A program made the translations under genes and the position numbers. A DNA stretch of 64,000 nt from positions 62,001 to 126,000 of the forward strand of contig NZ_JBLFFL010000007.1 in NCBI RefSeq assembly GCF_051400755.1. The letters run 5' to 3'. Shown here piece by piece: positions 62,824 through 64,000 of the stretch. This DNA is from Parapedobacter sp051400755. Its GTDB lineage: Bacteria; Bacteroidota; Bacteroidia; Sphingobacteriales; Sphingobacteriaceae. Every line of letters begins with the position of its first letter. The first letter of the stretch is position 1. Below the pieces are notes generated by a model that was given only the letters and a program-made list of their open reading frames with translations, searched no databases and was not told the origin of the DNA.

Positions 62824-62840
62824 GGGTTTAAGGAGAGAAC

Positions 62841-62873
62841 GACAACTTGCTTGCATATGAACTGCAAGTTGTC
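62841..62873. promoter_or_regulatory. Operator-like 10-bp dyad of the DtxR-family regulator gene
   Basis: GACAACTTGC (62841-62850) and GCAAGTTGTC (62864-62873) are perfect inverted arms 13 bases apart, ending right at the -7 core (62874). Position and symmetry suggest an autorepression site for the dimeric regulator. Confidence 0.6.
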
Positions 62874-62881
62874 TAAGTTTG
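62874..62881 (+). promoter_or_regulatory. -7 promoter core (TAAGTTTG) of the DtxR-family gene
   Basis: Perfect TAnnTTTG match five bases before the ATG at 62887, next to the dyad. Confidence 0.6.
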
Positions 62882-62886
62882 CGGTT

Positions 62887-63570
62887 ATGGTATCCGATAC
62901 CGAGGAGAATTACTTGAAAGCACTGCTTCGTATTACCGGTGAGCAAGGCCGCGCCGGTGAAGCCGGCACCAACCAGCTGGCGGGCAAACTCAATGTACGT
63001 CCGGCCACGGCCACGGACATGCTCAAGAAATTGAAAGAAAAACAGCTGGTCAACTACGAACGGTACGGAAAAATATCGCTTACGGACAAAGGGCGCGACG
63101 TGGCTGTCGCCATCGTACGCAAACACCGGCTTTGGGAGACTTTCCTTTTCGATAAGCTGGGCTTCAGTTGGGATGAGGTACATGATGTTGCCGAGCAGCT
63201 GGAGCACATCAAATCCGAAAAATTGGTGGAACGGCTCGATAAATTCCTCGATTACCCCCAATTCGACCCGCATGGCGATGCCATTCCAACTGCAGACGGT
63301 GCCTACGTAAGCGAAGCCCGTGTCATCCTATCCGAGGCCGATGAAGGCAAACAATACACCATTGTGGCAGTGAAGGACAATACCCCGTCATTCCTGCAAT
63401 ATGTCAGTCAAATCGGGATCGGCATCCACAGCAAGATCGCTGTATTGGCAAAATATGCGTTTGACCATTCCATGGCATTGGAGTTAGAAGGCATCAAAAT
63501 CAACATATCAGACAAGGTGGCGCAAAACATCTATTGCAAACCATTGTCAACAGACGAACAATCGCTGTAA
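62887..63570 (+). CDS. Metal-dependent regulator, DtxR/MntR family
   Basis: A 227-residue repressor. Winged-helix domain at 1-65 (EENYLKALLRITGEQG, LNVRPATATDMLKKLKEKQL), dimerisation and metal domain at about 66-135 (RKHRLWETFLFDKLGFSWDE, EQLEHIKSEKLVERLDKFL, FDPHGDAIP), and a C-terminal FeoA/SH3-like domain at about 150-225. It would repress iron or manganese uptake genes when metal is plentiful; which metal cannot be told. The start MVSDTEEN fits the promoter core at 62874. smpB follows by 18 bases. Confidence 0.93.
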   Translation: MVSDTEENYLKALLRITGEQGRAGEAGTNQLAGKLNVRPATATDMLKKLKEKQLVNYERYGKISLTDKGRDVAVAIVRKHRLWETFLFDKLGFSWDEVHDVAEQLEHIKSEKLVERLDKFLDYPQFDPHGDAIPTADGAYVSEARVILSEADEGKQYTIVAVKDNTPSFLQYVSQIGIGIHSKIAVLAKYAFDHSMALELEGIKINISDKVAQNIYCKPLSTDEQSL

Positions 63571-63588
63571 GCATTACGAATACCACCA

Positions 63589-64000
63589 ATGGCACTATCC
63601 TCAGACATCAACATCAAAAATAAAAAGGCGTCCTTCGAATACCAAATATTGGACACTTACATCGCCGGTATCGGTTTGCTCGGCACCGAAATCAAGTCTA
63701 TCCGGGAGGGCAAAGCCAATATCAACGATTCATTCTGCTCCTTCTTTGACGATGGCCTCTACATCCGCAATATGCACATTGCTGAATATTCGCACGGTTC
63801 GTTTTATAACCATGAAGCCAAGCGCGACCGCCAGCTCCTGCTCAATAAAAAAGAGCTTAAAAAATTGAGGGGCAAGAGCGAAGAGCGGGGCTTCACCATC
63901 ATCCCCCTGCGCATCTTTATCAGTAAGCGGGGCTTTGCCAAAGTGGAAATCGCATTGGCGCAGGGCAAAAAAGACTTCGACAAACGGGAGACCATCAAGG
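63589..64000 (+). CDS. smpB: SsrA-binding protein SmpB (partial, runs off window)
   Basis: An ATG at 63589 opens a frame to the window end, 137 codons of a protein usually near 150. MALSSDINIKNKKASFEYQI, GIGLLGTEIKSIREGKANI and YNHEAKRDRQLLLNKKELKK are SmpB signatures, with the OB-fold surface that binds tmRNA. It rescues stalled ribosomes by trans-translation. The last residues lie outside the window. Confidence 0.95.
   Translation, partial: MALSSDINIKNKKASFEYQILDTYIAGIGLLGTEIKSIREGKANINDSFCSFFDDGLYIRNMHIAEYSHGSFYNHEAKRDRQLLLNKKELKKLRGKSEERGFTIIPLRIFISKRGFAKVEIALAQGKKDFDKRETIK

Overview
The window reads as chromosomal DNA of a Bacteroidota bacterium, most likely family Sphingobacteriaceae (Sphingobacterium, Parapedobacter or Olivibacter type; this placement is inference). 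The evidence is a SusC/SusD pair with a FecR-type anti-sigma factor, GldA and GldF/GldG homologues, BT_3928-family and DUF1599 proteins, and repeated use of the Bacteroidota promoter core TAnnTTTG. Nineteen perfect matches to this core lie just upstream of genes and are listed. Base composition is near balanced and genes are tightly packed. There is no phage, CRISPR array or complete insertion sequence.

Layout: 1-90 is the tail of exonuclease III. 107-16304 is a mixed stretch of housekeeping and small-family genes: a membrane protein, VOC protein, esterase, dienelactone hydrolase, M61 and M13 peptidases, DinB/DUF1579 pair, thiD, an arsR-OYE operon, DNA glycosylase, MFS exporter, LOG protein, NUDIX and aldose epimerase. 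16305-16629 is the only gene-free stretch over 300 bp and holds an unusual 11-bp repeat array with a 17-bp inverted repeat. 16630-29926 holds nfi, a Ca2+-type ATPase, an NlpE/META lipoprotein, trigger factor, tRNA-Leu, mlaD, a cell-wall amidase, lptD, cinA and a 2-oxoacid dehydrogenase E2. 29890-31254 is a MATE exporter.

31426-44664 is the main accessory block: fecR, susC with an STN signalling domain, susD, a small Cys-tailed lipoprotein, two tandem paralogous M14 metallopeptidases of about 916 residues, a strong terminator, then an ECF sigma factor. I read it as an envelope-stress or substrate-sensing locus for uptake and trimming of peptides, with the sigma factor unusually at the far end. 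44768-55225 returns to conserved genes (tatA, tex, cysE-cysM, HipA-like kinase with DUF3037, DUF1599-BT_3928-aroK, GDPD-gldA, a beta-barrel protein). 55513-56397 is an Rpn-type nuclease behind a perfect 22-bp inverted repeat, lying between gldA and a gldF-gldG fusion. 59020-64000 contains an AraC regulator, a DUF1080 protein, rpsT, a SpoU methyltransferase, sucD, a DtxR-family regulator with a clear operator dyad, and the start of smpB.

Six genes have the -7 promoter core only 4-8 bases before the start codon and may make leaderless mRNAs. Two arrays of 7-bp repeats occur, one upstream of the DUF1599 gene and one that contains the stop codon of the DUF1080 gene. Function calls rest on motif recognition by eye; no database search was run.
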